NCBI GenBank assembly: GCA_020466095.1
Contig: CM035807.1
Location: 31,606,712 to 31,670,711 of the forward strand
Direction: 5' to 3'
Origin: Chlorops oryzae
Taxonomy: Eukaryota > Arthropoda > Insecta > Diptera > Chloropidae
Length of the DNA: 64,000 nucleotides
How positions within the stretch are numbered: the first letter of the stretch is position 1; every line of letters starts with the position of its first letter. Both the position numbers and the translations under genes were made by a program. This document shows positions 32,501 through 47,500 of the stretch, piece after piece. The notes beneath the pieces are model-generated. The model had not been told where the DNA came from and did not search any database. It was given only the letters and a program-made list of their open reading frames with translations.

Positions 32501-35500
32501 TGAAAATTAATAGGTAGAAAAAAATGTTTGAAGCGAATTTCGAAAAAGAGGTTTTTGACTTTATGCTTTCAATTTTATTTGAATTCTTGAAATCATGTTC
32601 GCTTACCGAGTGAAACCGGATTTACCGCATGTGATTACGTAAAATTTGTCGTCTGCTAGTTCCAAGGTCTTGTGGATTCGTACGGCCAGCTGAATGGACC
32701 GTTCCTCGGTCAGCTGTTCGGAAGAGATAAGAATGACTTTCAATTAGCTGAAGTTGATTGGGAAGAATAGTATTAGTCTTATTAATTTAAGGTTTTTTGA
32801 AAATCAGTAGAGAAGAAGCTTTTTTAAATCTTATTGTATGTTATGCCACAGTTATGTGTATACAATATCTTGCTAAAAATTTGAAAAAATTAATACATTA
32901 TATTCATACTTTCAGTGTTTACTGGTCTAATTGGATTGGAATTAATTTAGCACACACATGCCGGTCTTTGTGAGGAGGTGAGTAATTTTTTTATGTTTGA
33001 TTAAATGTGAGATTTATCGTTAGGTTTAATTTACGTTAAGTTTCCGTACAGTTTCATTAACTGGACTTCAAACGAGTTTATATAAAAAATTTTAACTCAA
33101 TTTTTTTTAGAAAGCGGTTTGGAGTTTCCCCGTAAGATCCTCCCTTATCGCAACTTCTTCGAAAATTCCCTAAAGACAATCCAATTCTAATGGAAATAAT
33201 GTTGCTCAAATTTTATTTGGTTACTCGTACTCTTTTAAGTAAAGTTCGGTGATACTTAGCAGAGACTTCACCAGAGGAGAGGGGATCGAAACCTGTTCTA
33301 CAATACGAGAAGTCAAGCGGAACATGAGAAAATAGTCACGCTCAAGAATCTTGAATCAATAGCCCCCTTCGGAAATAAAAATTCTCCAAACGAGTATAAT
33401 AAAAATATAACCCTGTCTACCCTAAAAATGTTCTGTGTACGCACCTGAATCGAAGTAACTTTAACCCGGTAGCGCCTAGCGATGCCATATGGCATCACTG
33501 AAAGCGATCGTATTCTGTCATCACCGCTACCGGGTTAAGTTAACTCATTAGTAGGCAAACTTTTAAAACGACTTGTTAACTAGAACGCAGTTCAAAGTAT
33601 TTAAGTATTAAAGCTTTGAAATTTTAAGTTAATATTAATTTTATTAGAAGGACTAGAACGAAAAATACTTTTAAATATTTCTCAACGTTCAAAATTACTC
33701 ATTTTGTGCTATTTATATTTTGAAATTGATATTTGAACGAACAAAAAGTTAAAAGCTGAAGGTAAACAAAATGTTTTTACCAGCGCTGTACACCAATGAC
33801 GTGACGATATAAATATATTTAGCGAAATACAGCCTGTTTGCGCTAGTTTATGTGTTGCCCCTTCTACCTTGGTTGGTTGGTTGGTGTGGCTGACACCAAG
33901 GGTGACACACTTAGGCCACACATGGGCCATTTGTGGCACCACGAAAAATGGGAAAACAAGAAAGAACCGAAACAGAAAAAACGACACAATTAACATCGAC
34001 GTCCGAGCTGGGAGTTGAACCCAGAGCCCCGTGCGTCGTAATTTGGCATCACAACCAACAACGCTACAGAGGCCGACTAGCCTCTCTACCTTACTTATAG
34101 GCTAATTTGAAATTTCGAAAAATATTTTCACAAATTGCCCATTGAGGTCTACTCATCCATCCATCCATTTTTAATTAAAATCATAAATTTTCATCTTAGA
34201 GATCCCACCTCATTAGCCTGTCCACACAACATATTTTTCCCCATCTAACTGGAGAAATTATTACACAAAAATTGTTTGTTTTTTCTGCTCCATAAATTTC
34301 GCAAACGAAAATTCCGAGATCACGACCCCTGCCTGTTGTAATTGTCCGTCAAAGTGTAAAATTCACGAAAAAGGTAAATAAAGCTCACTGAAAACCGCGA
34401 TTAGGCTAACAAGAGCAAGCCTGCTGAGCGCCACTAACGAAGGTTTTAAAAACAAAATTTAAAGCAAAAAAAAAAAAAAAAAACAAACATAGATAAATAA
34501 AAAGGAAAAAGGAAAAAAGAAAATTGCATTTGATAATTATTCAAGTTAGAGAGCAATGTAGTCATTATTTGCCTGTAAATTCAGCCTGTTGTAATTGGCA
34601 TCTTACATCACAGCGGCGGACTTCGAGTCGGTGCATTATTTGAACGAGGAAATAGAAAATGCCGTCATGTGTGACGTACGGAAGCATATATATATATATA
34701 TATATATATTATAATATATATAGAGAGAGAGAGAGAGAGTAGGCACATCATGTTAAAACGATGGTTTTTTTTCCATGCCATTTTCTTTTATTAGTTTTCT
34801 TTTCTATTTTCTCTCATCATTATTTCTATGATGTTAGTTATTATGCTTTTTGTTCGTATCATTCCGCTAATTTCGCTTATTATTTTAAATCGCACTTTTG
34901 TAATAATTGAAACTATTCTTTGATTCTTTTCTTGTACCATCCTCGAATGGTCATCGTTTGTGGTAATCATTTCAAAAGAAAATAATTCCATTAAGCCTTG
35001 CAGATAATTTCTATGTTATATTTTTTTTTCTATATATTTATTTATTTTTTATTTTTGTTTTCATATGAAGGCGAATGGTCAGTATGGGCCATTTTGCTAT
35101 AATTTTCATACTGCAAGATCGACAATGCTCTTCATTGAGAATCGGTTAAGGGGGTCTTCTTATTGAGCAACTTTTTTTTTTGACTTTTTTTTTTTTTGAA
35201 TTTATTTATAGCTTGGGTAGTTGTGAATATGCCCCTAAAAGGGTTTTTTGAAATTCGAAATAGTTTAGAGGATATAGCCTTCTTTGTCGAGCAAGATCTG
35301 CGCTAAAACGAGTAATTTTTGCGTTGCTTCAAACTTTAAACGCGTTTATCTCGAAACCACGTTTTTCGAACTGGCGGCCATGATATCTCTAGTTCAACTG
35401 AACCGATTTTCATGAAAAAAAGTGGAATCGACGCAGAATTGTCACCATTCTCGGGTGAACCTCGATCATAATTTAAAAAAATTTTTTACTATTTTTTTTT

Positions 35501-38500
35501 TACACTAAACTACAAAAAAAAAGCCCGAAATGGAAACTTTTTTTTGAATGGCCGCCATTTTGTCAAAAAAAATCACAAAATTAAGCTTGAGGTTATTACC
35601 GAGAATTACATCTATACTGATTATAACCCCGTTTTTTTTCCATTTCGGACGCTCCGGAGACCCGGAATCGTGGCCGCCGTGACGGCACCTTTTTTTTTCA
35701 CCACCAACTTTGAAGTCTCATTACTTTTTGAACAGCCCACGTATCGAGGCAAAAAAAATTTTTTTATTTACTTTGAACCTTTTGTAATACAATAAATAAA
35801 AAAAGTTTTCAATTATTCTTTGCGTTTTCAAATAAGAATTTTTTTAAAAAGGGTCCAAAAAACGGGGTTTCAATGAGAAGACCCCCTTAATGCGGTTATT
35901 AATAGCAATGGAAAAAATTGTCTAAAGTACCTTTTTACTTTGGGAATTTTTAGAGATTATAAAAGCTTTTTGCCTAAGAAATGATTGGATGCCAGCCGCA
36001 AGTATTGGATTTGGAAAAATCGTGTCACTGTGCATCTGCCGCAATTGCAGTCAAGCATCAATAAATCCGGCATTGCTTGTTCCATTGATGAGCTCATCGT
36101 AGATGGAAATTTAGCCAGCATTACAAATGCAAATCGTTGGAGGTATTATTGCACTTATTATCAATAACTGTTTCTCACACGATAGTAACGGTGACGACGA
36201 CAATGAAGTACAAAAAAGCAAAAACGAAAAAAAAACGAACGATTTTTCTATTGTCTGTGAGTAATTTTTTTTTTGCTGGACTGACTTGAAGGCTGGACTC
36301 TTTGGGGAACCTCTACTGTCATTATTCCAGTCTATATAGTTTATTTTATTTGTCTAGCATCAGGCCTACGATAGTGCGTCTTTATTTGATAGCTCTTTCA
36401 TTTTTCATGCTCAATAAATTCTTCTAAATTGACGGTTTGAAACCATAAAAAATTTTTACTTCGTTTCGAGTCCCTTTTACTTTAACCCCTTTATCGCATA
36501 AGTCACAAATTTAACCCCAAATAAGCTTTAAGGTTTATATCAATATTTTAAATAGAAAGCGCTGTAAATCTTTAAGATTATGTGGGGAAAAGTTTGTCCT
36601 TTAAATTCTCTTCAGTATTCATCACTTCCACTTAAATATTAAGTTGATCAATAATGCCACAACTGTCCACAATAGTACGGGACGAAAGTCAGTAATGTCC
36701 AAACCTATACATAGACTTGTGTGCTGTCGACTTCCCTGTGAGTTCCCTGAAGTCAGTCAAGCCACCACCGGTACATACCCATTATATATTAGATTAATAT
36801 TTGAGCAGAATTGAACCGAAGTCGCCTCGTTGGCCATGCCTCTAATGTAAAAATGAGAGATCCTGTCTGTTATTCTATATTTTTGTGACCAGTAAAATGG
36901 CTAGTCACCAAAGACTGCTACAATGGCAGGTCAATTATTTCGGGGGCGACCCACTTACTACAGGGCTACACTCCTTCGCATTGATGAAGTTTCTACACAC
37001 ACGAACGCAGCCTGAATTAAAAGACATTTATGAACTTTGGTGGAGTATTAGGCAGAAACGTGGTCAGGGAAACTTTTATGGGACCAAATTTTTGTTTTTG
37101 GAAGGTTTCAAAATTAAATTTTAGGGAATTTAGGCCTTGCTTTGAGACATTCAGGGAAATATTGTCCTAAAAATATGGCTTCAGTGAATTGAAGTTACTT
37201 TATAAATAGCCACGATTTGGTATTATTGTCACTTTAAACATAGTAAATAAAAAGAAATCTCAGCTCGTTGACTTTGACATTGGTATTATAAATAGGCTAA
37301 GTCACTAATTAGTTATTTATTTCCAATGCTATCAGAAAAAAGAGAATTGCCAAAATTCACCTTAGGGAGCGGGCTTATCCGACTTATCCCAGTCTATCTA
37401 TTCAGTTTCTTCTGTTATCTTACCGAAATAAAAACCGAAATAAATTAATATTTTTTCTAATCCACTCGAGTTCCCTCAATTCAAAAAATTTATATTCATT
37501 TCCATGTGACCTTGTCGTTCATTAAAAAATATAATTGATGGCTTCAAAAGGTTGAAAGATTTCATATAACTTTTATTATCAAACTACGTCGATATGAGGC
37601 TTTAAAGAAATCAATTGAAAAATACCAAAATTTTCTCACAAATCAAAAGACTTCAACAACGAACTGCTGCTATGAATTCAATTGGGGGGGAAAAAATTAA
37701 ATTAATAAAATTAAACAATTAAATTTTAGTATTGTTAAAGGTGTTAAAGATTATTTGCTTACATTGGACCCACTCACGTTGCTGACCAAAACGCCGCAAT
37801 CGTCTGATAGATTTATCGTAAATGCGACGGCATCCGATCCATTCCCAAAGGTCATGCAGGCGGGTGTTCGGTGATCGCGTGCGTGCACCGCACCGACATA
37901 CGGGCCATCAAATTTCACCTTGATATTCATTGTGCCGCCTTTGCACGTCGCCGAGACGTGCGGCGCAAACTCACTCGGGGTCTGTGCATCTTGTGTGAAG
38001 ACCTGCGAAATTATCAAAAAAAGAAAAGAAAAAAAATTAAAAAGAAAAGAAAGAGTTTAGAATTCAAATTTATATTTTCAATTTTTAATTGCAGTAAATA
38101 TGAAATTTTGTTGTTGTTTTCGAGCTCTGATTTATGGCACACATCTTAAAGTTAATGTATAAAAATTATGTTTTCTTCTCTTCGAGAAGGCCCAAAGGCG
38201 ATAATCAAGCCGAATCAAGCTCAGTCTTAAAGACCGCTGCTGCTGTTGTTGTCTGTCTGCTGGCATGAAATATTCTTGGTCATTAAGGTGAACGCTGCTG
38301 TTAGCAGCAGGCGGGGCCGACACAAAATCACCAAAATTCAAATCAATTTCTGATTTCCCAGAAGCTTTACCGGGCGAGAAGACAAGAATCTTTACCGTTT
38401 ACAAAAAAAAAAAATATAAGAAAGGGAGAAAAGAATCACAAGAGTTCGATAATTCAATGAAAGCCATTCATGTGGAAGACCGGCATTTTAACATTCATAA

Positions 38501-41500
38501 ATGAAGGTATAAAGTTTATGCTATAAACAAGTCGATGCTCGTCGATAAAAACGATGCTCGAACAAGGAAACAGTTACTTGAGCAATTTTGAAGAAAGTTT
38601 ATTGAGCTTTATTGGGGGAATAATGTTCGAAATTTTTCTACTAACAAATTGAAAAAATGGTAATTGGGCACATTATTCCCTTCAACATACGGGCATATTG
38701 TAATGGATTTTGAATGGTGCTACGAGGAACGGCAAGTGCCATTGTCTTTGAGCGTTACTCTTTCTCTCCATCTCGAGCGTTCTCCAAGCAAAGCTTTTAA
38801 ATTTTAATTAAAGTAAATCTGCACTTGTATGACTGATTTTGGAGGATTTTACTTCCACTTTGGAAGCAGGCAAAAGAAGCGATTTCATTCAGTGACATAG
38901 CATAGAGGGGTATATCCTTGAACTTTATTCCCCGCCAACGAAAATAAAAGAATCCTTTTGCCAATTATGAACCCCCCAATCCAAACATAAAAAAAAAAAA
39001 AATAAATAAATAAATAAGGGCAAACAAAAATGAATGCATTGACGGCGAATGAATTTTGAAGAAATAAATTTGATAATCCTTCTAGTCTGTCAGTCAGCCC
39101 CCTTTGAAAAAACCGCTCTACGTTCATGCTATCATTCTGATTGCAGCCAAGTATTGTGCCAATAAAAAAGTAGATCAGACACAATGATTGCTGTTCCAAT
39201 TCTTTTTTAAGGCAGCGCATTTGATAAGGCAGCGCAAACACATCGAAACGAAAGTTGTCCATGGTAGGTTCTCTCTGCCAGGCATTTGCTTTCGTTGCGG
39301 CAGAAATTCTTTTTCGCGACGTCTTTGCTAGAAATTCATGCAGATCGCGACTCGTTTCAGGCTTTTCAGTCAACGATCTACCTACTACAGCGGACGTTGA
39401 AAAATTGCAGTGCATTGAACATTTTGAAGGCAGTTGAGGGTCACCGATTTTGAACACACCTTCAAAAAAAAAAAAATAAATAAATAAAAGGCACACAATT
39501 TGAAAAGGTGCCAAGAGAATTGATTGTTATTCATTGTGGCATTATTTTTTCTCGCCATGGGGGGATAGCCAAATTGCATCAAACATTTGTGAGGGGTATT
39601 CGCACTAGGGACTTTGGTACACGTTCATTTATTTTTATAGAGACTTTTAATTATTTTTTTTATCCAAGCTCTGAATAAAGAATAAACGAAATGCTAGCCT
39701 GGGGGTCCTTTTGACTACATAAATTTATTATTTAAGCGTTTTATGTAAAAAATATTGAGATAATTCGACAAAGCAATTCAGTGACTTTAATGGGGGACTC
39801 TCGCGGTACTTCACTCCATTTAATTTCCTAGTCTCCCTGATGCTGTTCGTACTTTATAATATTTTTTAAAAATTCAACTAAAAAATATTGTCAAAAACAC
39901 AGCTTTAGAAAGGGCTTTAATTGAATACAAAATGAGTCAACTGGCAGCCTCTTTTTGAAGCCGGTTTTCGAAATCGATTGTCGTGTAACGCAGCTTAAAA
40001 AGAGCTTAATAAATAAAACGCATAGCTTGATCTTGTTTGATCTCAAAACAAAAACAAAAACAAAAAAATAAAAAGCTATGTGCATTTTTACGACTTACAG
40101 CATAAAAGATAAGGCACGAGTACGCGGGCGTTAGGTGTGCCCCATTCAGTGTGCTGAGCAAAAAAATCTCCCACAAAAACGAAAGACTTAAGAAACAAAC
40201 TCGCGTAAGAAAAAAAAAGCAAACTCAACAGTACCATTTCTTTTGATTAATTGTAGCAGAACTTAAATACACGTCTACAGGAATTTAAAGCACAAACTAG
40301 GGCAATTTTTATTTGGGTTAATGAAGAAAAGTGCTTTCTGTGGGTGTAGAACTTCTTTTCATGTGTTGCGCCGTGACTTTTCTTTTTCATTCGAAGCACC
40401 CAATATGTACAACGCAACCTGAACATTAAAGCTGCAATTGTAAGATGAATGTACCTATGGATATATGTTTAAATAGTCGTTTCGGATTTTATATACCTAA
40501 CGGCGACAAAAGGTCGAGTTAAAGGGCAAAACTGAGCAATAAAGAAATTATATAAAATTGTTATGCACGATTAGACCGCGGGGATGCAGCGAGATGCACC
40601 GACTGAAGACCACGAAAACTTTCAATTTAATGATCGCAATTATCAATTATTTCAAAGTAATATGTTGCCATTAGGAGGAAAGCCGTTAATTCGAAGAAGT
40701 TCGTTTTGAAAGGTTTTTCAGCAGAGAAAAGTCTTTTTTCCATGCCGAAAGACATTTTGGTGCAGCATAAGCAAAAGTTTTCCGTAGAAAAAAAAAAAAA
40801 AACAAACAACCAGAAAAAAGAATGGTATACGAAATATACAAAGCCAGATCACGTTATTATCTGCATGTGTAAATGCAAAAATTGATTTCTTTTTCGTCTG
40901 GGCCTGACCAGCTGCACAAATTTCGGTCCGGCCAACATCAAATCCAAACCATTTGAATGTGCATTCAAATTTCCGCTTCGAAAATGCTGCAGAGCGAAAG
41001 AGAGAGAGAGAGAGGTAGAAGGAGAGAGGACGAGAGGACGAGAGAACGAGAAAATTGAGCGCACAGCACCAATGGAGTCCAGTTAAATTATATCATAAAA
41101 CGACACGATTTTCGCCTTTTTCGATGGTCGATTTTGCTTTGTTGCTGTTGTTTTTGTGTATTTTTCGTACATTTTGTACGTGTGGCCAGCTGCCCCGGAC
41201 TGTAGCGACTGCAACATTTTAAGCTGCAAGCGCATAAATTGCATTTACTGTTGCTGTCGCTGTTGCTGCTGCTGCTGCTGCATTTCTTGCCCGATATTTA
41301 TGTCGCGATTACTTACTTCGACTTCAATGACACCGATTTTTGAGTTAAGTGAAAAACGTTGTGCGCAATCGATTTGAAAAATATTTTGTTATAGCATTTT
41401 GTTTTCAAGAGATATTTGTGCGAAAAAATTTAATCACCTATGGCAATCATGTGGACACATAAACGGCTATGGGTATTTGTAAATTTCCTGTAACTGGGTA

Positions 41501-44500
41501 TGCAAATATTTGAGTTCATTTTGAATATTTCGGTCAAAGGTGAGCTTATTGCAAATGTGGGAATACTGCTTCGATATCTAGGGAATTATCATATTCAAGT
41601 GAATGACATGACAAAGTAATCGGTAATTTTATTATCAGCTAGTTAGTAGAGTACAATTTGTGTAGTCAGTATCGGCCTCTATTGGAATAAATTAGATGAT
41701 TTTAATATCTTTTCATTGAAAAATACTCTAGAAATTGAAGGTATTGGGTATTATTACTCATTACATTTTTCGAAGAACGGTGTTATAGTACTTTTCTTCA
41801 AAAGATCACTTAAACACATCACGGTTATCACATTCAAATCTTATAGTCTATAGAGTATTACGATTTTTAAGAAACTCAATGTGCTCATTTACAAAGTAAC
41901 CGGTAGTTAAGCAGCAACCCTTTTGCAGAGAACCATTTTGGTGGTCGGATTCTGCCTCTATGAGAATAAATCAGATGGTCATAACGTCTTTTCATTGAAA
42001 AATACTCTAGAAATTGAAGGCATTTGGTATCATTACTCATTACATTATTCACAGAACGCTCTCAATGGTACTATTCTTCAAAAGGTTACTTAAACACGTA
42101 ACGGCTACCACATTCAAAGCTTATATTTGATAGTATATTATCATTTCAAGAAGATCAATGACAAAGTAATCGGTAAATTTATTATCAGTTCGTTAGTAGA
42201 GTACAATTTTAGTAGTCAGTATCGGAATCTAATGGAATAAATGAGATGATTTTAATGTCTGTTTATTGAAAAATACTTTAGAAATTGAAGGTATTGGGTA
42301 TTATTACTCATTACATTTTTCGAAGAACGGTGTTATAGTACTTTTCTTCAAAAGATCACTTGAAAACATCGCGGTTATCACATTCGAAGCTTATATTCGA
42401 TAATGTATTATCATTTAAAAAATATCAATCTCTTTTCATTGAAAAATACTCTAAAAATTGAAAGAATTCGGTATTATTACATTTTTAGCACAAAGTTCGA
42501 ATAGTACTTTACTTCAAAAGATCAATTAAAAACATTATGATTATCACAATCAATGCATCAAAACTTGAAAGTATGCGCTCACTTGTTTTTTTTTTTTTTT
42601 GCTTAAGAACATGAATTACTCGATACAAAAAAGTAACGAAATTGTGTAGGCAGACATTTCTCGTAGAATCAATGTGACATTTGTTACAACGGTCAAATTA
42701 TTTATTTACAGATTAGTATGAAATTTGAACAATGGCTGACAAAATTCTTTGTTAGGTACCTACATTCTGTGGGTGTTGTGCTGTGCTATGCTATGCTGTG
42801 TTGTGGGTGTCTAACGTATCTACTGAGGTCTTCCTGTAACGGCACACATGCACACTTTGCTCAAATTGTGTGTAATTTCCCTTGGAACTCGAAAGCATGA
42901 CGTTGTAACTTTGACGGTAACAGTGCATGAAAAAATTTACTTAGTTTACTCAGTCGCGTATTTATTTTAAATATTTGATATCTGACAGCTCTGTCATTGC
43001 TGTAATTTGACCCGCTTTTCTACGAGTTGACTCCGGCGTCATTTTTTTTTTTTTTTTTTGTCTTTGTTGCCATTGGAACGCACAACAATGCAGCTAATCA
43101 AATAATGAGTTAAAGCAAAGAGAACAAAAAACTTTGGAAATGGGAAATGGAACTTTTCACTACCGCGACGCGTCCAGTGCGCTTTCCACAGCCACAACAA
43201 CAACAACAGCCACTGCGAACAATAATAACAGCAGCAATGACAACAGTCGAAGTGGCAGAAAATTAACTTTCTCCAGCATTGTTATTGCTTTCTGACCCAA
43301 TATGCCAAACACTTTTGCATACAAATCTAATTTTTCCTCAATGAAAATTGAATTTTCCACACAACATCATTTATTTCACGTTTGTTGGAAAGCAAGAAGT
43401 ATGGGGCAAAAAAGAACGCGCAAAAAAGAGAGTGGAAAAATTGTGCGATGGGAAGTGAAAATTGATCTAGAATTTTCCAATCTTTTTGCTTGATTTTATT
43501 TTCGTGGAGGAATGAAGTCTAAAAAGAATTCTTCAACACAAGATAAAAATGATTTATTTTTATGATGGGAAGAAAATTATTCAAATTGATTGTTAGTATT
43601 TTTGGATATTGAAATAAGCATTTTCAACACACAGTAGGGAGTATCACGATTAAAAAGTTGGTGACATCATTCGGGAATTTCTTTGTTGAAAGAATCTTTC
43701 ATGAATATGCCTGTGAGTTGTTGGATAAGGTTATTAGATTCATTAGAGGATAGAATAGTCACGATTAGATCATGGATATCGTTTAACATTCCCGGGAAAA
43801 AAACAGTGTAGGGAAAGGGCTTTCCCTTCGAAAGATGGGGCTGTCACAGGCCACTCACTGCTTCAAGTGGTTCAACAATGGCCTATTTTTTGACTATTTT
43901 TTTTAACATAGTTCATAATCTTGGCAACCATTAAAAGGTGCCAGTATCACAGTTCAAATTCAAATTTCAAATTTATTTACATTCCGATTAAGACATGGGG
44001 TATTTTTTTAATAGGATTCGGGTTTCCTTTTGGGAATAATTCTAGACAGCCATCATTATGTGACGCTATAAATAATTTATGTGGAAATACCGGCTCATAT
44101 GAGCTTCGTTTGTGGGTTTCAATGATATTCTTGAACACCCTGTTTTGGCGCGTCTCTTGCTCGATCTTCGTATCTTTCATACGATTGACTTTTGGGAGAA
44201 AATCGAAGATCTTAATCGAAGGCTTTTCGCTTTCATAATGATCTGTCGGCCTAGCGTTTATGATGATGTGGGCAATTTCTAAATGTGAATAAGCTTTTTA
44301 ATTTACTACGGGGTCTTCATTTAATACGGCAAAACTTTTACGCATTTGCATTTTCCTAACATTTTTCTTTTTCACTTTAAATGAAAAAAAAAAACGGTTT
44401 GATCGAAATCCGAAACACGCTCCCAGCTGCGACCACACTAACCCAATAAATTACTTGTTTAATTCAGATGACAAGATTACTTGCAAACAGGTTAGTTAGA

Positions 44501-47500
44501 GGCTCCGCACTTACATATGTAACAAATCTAAGTACTACACACACACACATGCCGTTCGATCGACGCGTCGATCGCAGATCGTCGTTAGGAAAAATCGTGC
44601 CTCTTCGCAGTCGAACTGCGGTTTCTATATTTCCGCTGGCAATCGGGAATTTTCTTACTTTTTTTTTAACTGCCATTTTCCATTTAGAGGTGATGATGGA
44701 GTGCACTTCGCATACAATTCCATGCAAATATTCATATAAGTATCTATTTACACATCCATATCAATATCGCTATCATTATCAATATGAATATGTAAATATT
44801 TTCAGTTATTTCCATGAGATAATGAGAAAGAAAAAATATTTAGCAAGTATTTTTTAGCACGGTTTAGCAATGAATTAAACAATTAAAACGCAAAAAAATC
44901 ATTTCAAAAAGGAGGGAGGGAGATTCATAGTCACGAATATGAATTCGGAATTTGGAATTCGGAATTCTACGATGACGAAATTTATCTAAAAAGGCAGGCA
45001 CATCGAATTATCCAAGCGAGAAGCGTAAACAAATATGTATTTTCATATGTGGACATACATACATACATACGTGAGTGCCTAAAATTGTGAGTTATGTTAC
45101 GATTTATAAGCGCAGAATACTAAACAATGTAGCAAAGTTGCTTGCGTATTTTCAATAATTTATTCACACACAATCACAATCACAGTCACATTCACATGAC
45201 ATAAATCGGTGATGGATCAAAACAAATAAAAAATAAAAAAAGTTTTTGACATTGAAAATACTTTTTTTTAGCTGGAATTATTTCGTATGCATACCACTGT
45301 CGATTAGTAGACTTTATTTTTCCTTCAGAGGCGTTTTTCATTCTTCTTTTGCATAAAGCTTCATTAATGCCTACGACATAAGGTAATTTGTTGTTGTTTT
45401 GGGGAAGATTAGACCGAAGGGCTGTCAAAAGTTTTAATGGAAAAGACCTTAATGTGGTTGAAAATTGGGACAAAATTAACAGTTTACATCGTGTAATACT
45501 TTTTTAAAGGTCTTTGTACGAAGGTTTTCGGAATTTGTATTTTGCGTCATAGCGATGTGACTATAAGCCGTTAAATATGAGTCTTAAGGGCTCTAATTAT
45601 CTTGGTGTGTACTCAAATTCTCATAGTTATGCCTTGGCGTCCTTCGTGTTCTTCCAACTTTTAGTAGTTCTAATAATACTTTTTTTAATTACACTAGCCC
45701 ACAATATTTTCGATTTTCGGTTTATTCGATTAAGAAAATGCCATCCAAGTAGAATATAATTTGAGATATAATTTTTTCAGCCTTGATCCTGGCTTGCAGT
45801 TATGTTTTGATGCGGTTTGGAAGTAGTGATGTGAAAAATACAGTCGAAAGTCTCTGTAACCAACTTTAAGGGACCGGAAAAAACATTCGTTACAGGGAGA
45901 TTTCATTATAAAGAGAAAAATGGGTAATAAAAACATAGCGAAGATTGGCTATAGAGAGATGTTCGTTATAGAGAGTTCCGACTGTATTAAGAAGCCGTGA
46001 AGTTGATCGCAAAAATTTCTTTTTACTCCAAATATTTCGGTTAATTTTGTTAGCCATTCTCAAGGTTTGTACCTTAACAAAATACAGAAAAAAAACATTC
46101 ACAATATGTGTACACAAATATCTTTCACATACACATAATTCAAATGTTTCGGAAAAAATATATTAGACAAATTTAACAAATGTTCCACCAAAGTGAGATG
46201 TCTTCGGATAATATAATTTTTATAAATTTTTTTTTGAGAATTTTTCACTTGTTATTATTATTTTATATAATAATATATATGTACAAAATTTAAGAGAAAA
46301 TGATCTACCCTTTAAAAAGGTATATTATAAACCTTTAAAGGCATTCGTTTATGAACTACAGACGATTAAAATGGCAAAAAAATTTGTTCTTCCAAAGATT
46401 TATTACCGATTTATAAACTTTTTTTCTTCTTATTCCTACTAGAGTAATACTAAAAAAAAAGTACTAAATTTTTTTTAAAATAATTTTTGTTTTTAATTGA
46501 TATAAAAGACTGTTTTTTTAGTAGGTTTTTAAACTATGTATACACTGCTGAAGCGTAAGGTATGAAGGATATACAAAGATAGACAAATCAGAATATGGCA
46601 TACACGTAAATGAAAAAAAATTTTTTTTTGTTTTTGTTAACTAGTGTTATTTAAAAAGTCTTCTCTATTCTTGAAAGTCCATTGATTATCCTAAATGCCT
46701 CCTAAAGTATACAAAATGTTACTTTCCGCTCTGTCTGATCACTTCAATTATTTCGTATGGAAAAAATTTTTGTCCTTTGGTCAGTGATCGATGACAGCTA
46801 GTTTGACAGCTAGTGTAAGCCTACGAAAAAAAAAAAAAATGGGTACGCGAGAAACACATTTCTTTTAACTTATCCGGAGTCCCTGACCGCCTAAATGGCA
46901 TCCATTTATTTATAGAGGAAAAGAGAGGAAGAAGTTAGCCCGATTAAATGGTCGTAAAGATTTACAATCTTAAAACACTTCAAAACATTTTGAGACAAAC
47001 TAAAACAAGAAATTAACAAAAAAAAAAAAAAAAAACAGTTCCTCTAATGCCGGGTATCGGAACAATAGAGTCGCAACTTTTTGCTCGTGACCTTGTCAGG
47101 GTCACCGACATATTTCATTTTCAATGAACCTACAAAACATTCCGCTGCAGCTGCTCGAATAATGAGAAGCAGCTTTCAATTTTCAACTGAAATGAGAAAT
47201 AAAATTGAAAAGTTTTTTACGCCCAACCCATTTGCTCGGCGACGAGTTTTCGCACTGACGAATAATTAGCGATTCTAATGATAATGGCTGCTTGGCGAAC
47301 ACACTCAGGCATCTCTGGCTAAATAATAATAACTGCCTGAAATAAACGGAGAAGTAAGCTCGAGTAAAGGTACTGCGGAATGAAGCTTAAAGTGTATTTG
47401 CATTTCGAATCGTGTGAACAGTTAAGGAATTCACTGATTTCCAATAGAGCTTCATCTGTGAATAACGATCCAATAAATGAAGAAAATTAATTTTTTATAA

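Noticed and set aside
38885..39514. 209-codon open frame on the minus strand
   Set aside because: It crosses poly-A/T runs, has no domain or signal of family membership, and lies in a ZP-gene intron. It is most likely chance.
43921..44238. 105-codon open frame on the plus strand
   Set aside because: Hydrophobic chance translation of AT-rich sequence; no homology recognised and no start context.
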